A DNA stretch of 14,607 nt from Pseudomonadota bacterium (GTDB taxonomy: Bacteria > Desulfobacterota > Desulfobacteria > Desulfobacterales > Desulfosarcinaceae). Position 1 is the first letter of the stretch. Every line of letters begins with the position of its first letter. The notes beneath the pieces are model-generated. The model was not told where the DNA came from. It was given only the letters and a program-made list of their open reading frames with translations, and made no database searches. Below, in pieces: positions 13,901-14,607 of the stretch. The stretch lies in contig JAEYRZ010000194.1 of NCBI GenBank assembly GCA_023435265.1, positions 1 to 14,607 on the forward strand, in the 5' to 3' direction. A program made the translations under genes and the position numbers.

Positions 13901-14607
13901 ACCAGGCATTGCCCGGCATGCCGCTGACCCCGATGATCGAGGAAAGGCCCACGACCAGGGCGGGCGGCGCATCGGCCAGGGCTGCCCAGAGATTCAACAG
14001 GCCGGTTACTTTGGGACCGATCTCGGCCAGCGCTTCGTCGGTCGAGACCGCGGCCGACGGCCGCGGCCGGTTCAGGCCGGCGCCGTGGATGACGGCCCGG
14101 ATCGGCCCCTGCGCGCTTCGAATGCGCCGAACGGCCGCATCCACCGCTTCGGCCTGCGTCAGGTCGCAGGCGTAGTAGCAGGCCTGGATGCCCTGTGCCG
14201 CCAGCCCGGCGAGCGTGACCCGGACCGCATGATCGGGCGCCGCATCCTCGGGCAAGGGGGTGCTGCCCAGCAGGGCCAGTTGCGCACCGGTGGCGGCTGC
14301 CGCGGCTGCGGCGCATTCCGCGGTGATCCCTTTGCCGCCGCCGCTGACCAGGATCACCGCTTCAGGCGACCATTCGATGGGACGCGGGCGGTACTCCGCC
14401 GGCGCGCTGAGTTCCGGGCGCAGCCCCCAGCGCTGTCCGGCCAGATCGTAGCCGGCGATCGCGAACGTTCCGCCGGTCGCAATTTCGGCCAGGCAGCACG
14501 CCAGGGCGCGCGCTTCGGCGAGGTCGCCGGGCAGGTCGATCACGCGCACGCGCAGTTCGGGCCGTTCGAGGTGCAACGTGGCCGCCAGCGCCAGGCAGGC
14601 GCAGGCG
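10926..14607 (-). CDS. Enediyne-type iterative polyketide synthase, C-terminal part: KR-DH-PPTase-TE-TE (runs off right edge)
   Basis: The frame is open to the right edge, so the true start is outside; the TTG at 14576 is internal. Visible domains, by position: end of the KR structural subdomain (LALAATLHLERPELRVRVIDL) and catalytic KR (about 14607-13650) with SGGGKGIT, active-site SS, and Tyr/Asn in WYGFAN; DH double hot-dog (about 13560-12730) with LADHQYGG, FPTV and GLEAMAQAAS; a PPTase-like domain (about 12590-12040) with SGKPAL, SLSHDE, GCDLAPV and LWAALEAARKALG; and two hot-dog thioesterases (about 11945-11560 with RNVYFTHYFDWMGHARE; about 11385-11040 with GNVYYAKYYEWQGMLRD). KR-DH-PPTase in this order is the C-terminal layout of enediyne PksE enzymes (KS-AT-ACP-KR-DH-PPTase), and the last domain resembles the E10 (CalE7/DynE7) thioesterase that releases the polyene. 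Fusion and doubling of the thioesterase are unusual. The product is probably a polyene or lipid; an enediyne warhead is not implied. KS, AT and ACP are predicted beyond the edge. Confidence 0.88.
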   Translation of the reverse strand, partial: ACACLALAATLHLERPELRVRVIDLPGDLAEARALACCLAEIATGGTFAIAGYDLAGQRWGLRPELSAPAEYRPRPIEWSPEAVILVSGGGKGITAECAAAAAAATGAQLALLGSTPLPEDAAPDHAVRVTLAGLAAQGIQACYYACDLTQAEAVDAAVRRIRSAQGPIRAVIHGAGLNRPRPSAAVSTDEALAEIGPKVTGLLNLWAALADAPPALVVGLSSIIGVSGMPGNAWYGFANEAMDILLQSIAAESPATQTQAVAFSIWGETGMGARMGSVSRLSRMGIEAIPTREGRSRFTRLFTHDPSAPVIVVTARLGGLDTWDSGQSAAPAGRFCHDLLAGTPGVEAVFKTRLHLDRDLYLADHQYGGAHLFPTVFGLEAMAQAASAAAGHPLGFPLQIEDIRLRRPITVDPGEGSEIVIWAQVQEAGAAGAPKRIRAGIRKPDGDADEDCFSAALVLGADPAETAIDVERIRTALPIVPREDLYRESLLFQGDRFQRITGVYVLEGNGRDRGHAELSAERRSDAAAQAFAAAQDRPLLLPDPFFSDAMLQSAALLVPQDPCLPVAIGRMSFYGNAGESAGVCRIAVALEGCREQSFLARVSAVDPQGRPAIQLEGYRLKILKHVPEYPTVDALRAPAERDRRLTGAALEAAAGRFALKLPEWGLEYIQGIHRLSRQERRWLERPLLEQVAGRACRQWSGASRDQRVIWLASGKPALDGSAGGTLELSLSHDERLCFATAGAAPQGCDLAPVTRRSRTDWDALLGSELAPLMDELIGRGEPLDLAGTRLWAALEAARKALGPEPVRLRPGDCHAGAMLIELCGGRRPMVVLTLALRLTWGPPRILALALDAPPRQAACGPAEATDPYAGWLGRPAYEVRPEGPQGELVFVQRFPVTFKPGAQLSRNVYFTHYFDWMGHAREASTYPVMRELIDLLGTGRWGSVTNYSRLDLFGEARTGDLVQLRMWTSENGGPCDATMTLQYEFVRLLPGAPAERLAFCELQTTWVALTGHGQARPAPYPPFLQAFFANMIPRQQAPQPDLSLAAPLSHLHRTGSEPVVYRAAAGPVIQPQLAVHTFETALGQANAVGNVYYAKYYEWQGMLRDMYLQRLMPDYFGGTGERGEAVCLACRVDHLREAMPFDRIMVRMALKAWYPQRALLSFDYYRVEEGRPPVKLAWGKHELVWVERDGRGRPKPADFPKALERALQAAVRGRQGPSLSRAASS

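Noticed and set aside
14574..14576. TTG as the start codon of the polyketide synthase
   Set aside because: The frame continues upstream to the window edge with KR-subdomain-like residues (LALAAT before LHLERPELR), and there is no ribosome site, so the gene is partial.

Overview
The window is GC-rich chromosomal DNA. Its gene content (DNA replication genes, an Si-type citrate synthase, several lineage-type hypothetical proteins, a probable selenoprotein and an enediyne-type polyketide synthase) suggests a sulfate-reducer-like Desulfobacterota (old Deltaproteobacteria), probably near the Desulfosarcina/Desulfobacterales group. That assignment is inference from protein flavour and repeat style. 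No rRNA, tRNA, CRISPR array, transposase or phage gene was seen.

Layout, left to right. (1) The 5' end of a lipoprotein signal peptide peptidase SppA gene runs off the left edge on the minus strand. (2) polA (minus) is complete; its proofreading domain lacks one expected catalytic Asp. (3) A 73-residue, 11-cysteine zinc-binding-type mini-protein is transcribed divergently from polA. (4) A two-gene minus-strand operon follows: an exported DUF1573 protein whose first conserved Cys codon is an in-frame TGA, read here as selenocysteine, then a HAD-family phosphatase 23 nt downstream. (5) A 360-base gap holds a good minus-strand promoter and a long palindrome built from GAYNNN hexamers. (6) priA (minus) is complete. 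(7) A small exported or membrane protein on the plus strand has a near-consensus promoter and a roughly 100-nt leader; it converges on (8) gltA, citrate synthase (minus), which has its own good promoter. (9) A REP-like inverted repeat lies in the next gap, followed by a 263-residue protein of unknown function (plus). (10) The right 3.7 kb is the C-terminal part of a type I polyketide synthase (minus) in the order KR-DH-PPTase-TE-TE. It matches the enediyne PksE architecture, with two hot-dog thioesterases fused at its end; it runs off the right edge, so KS, AT and ACP should lie outside.

The genes do not form one pathway. polA and priA are housekeeping replication/repair genes and gltA is central metabolism. 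The accessory interest lies in the TGA-containing DUF1573 gene, where an ordinary gene caller would report two fragments or a pseudogene, and in the PKS megasynthase with tandem thioesterases. Two repeat families (GAYNNN hexamers upstream of polA and downstream of priA; a REP-like palindrome between gltA and the 263-residue gene) occupy the intergenic gaps.
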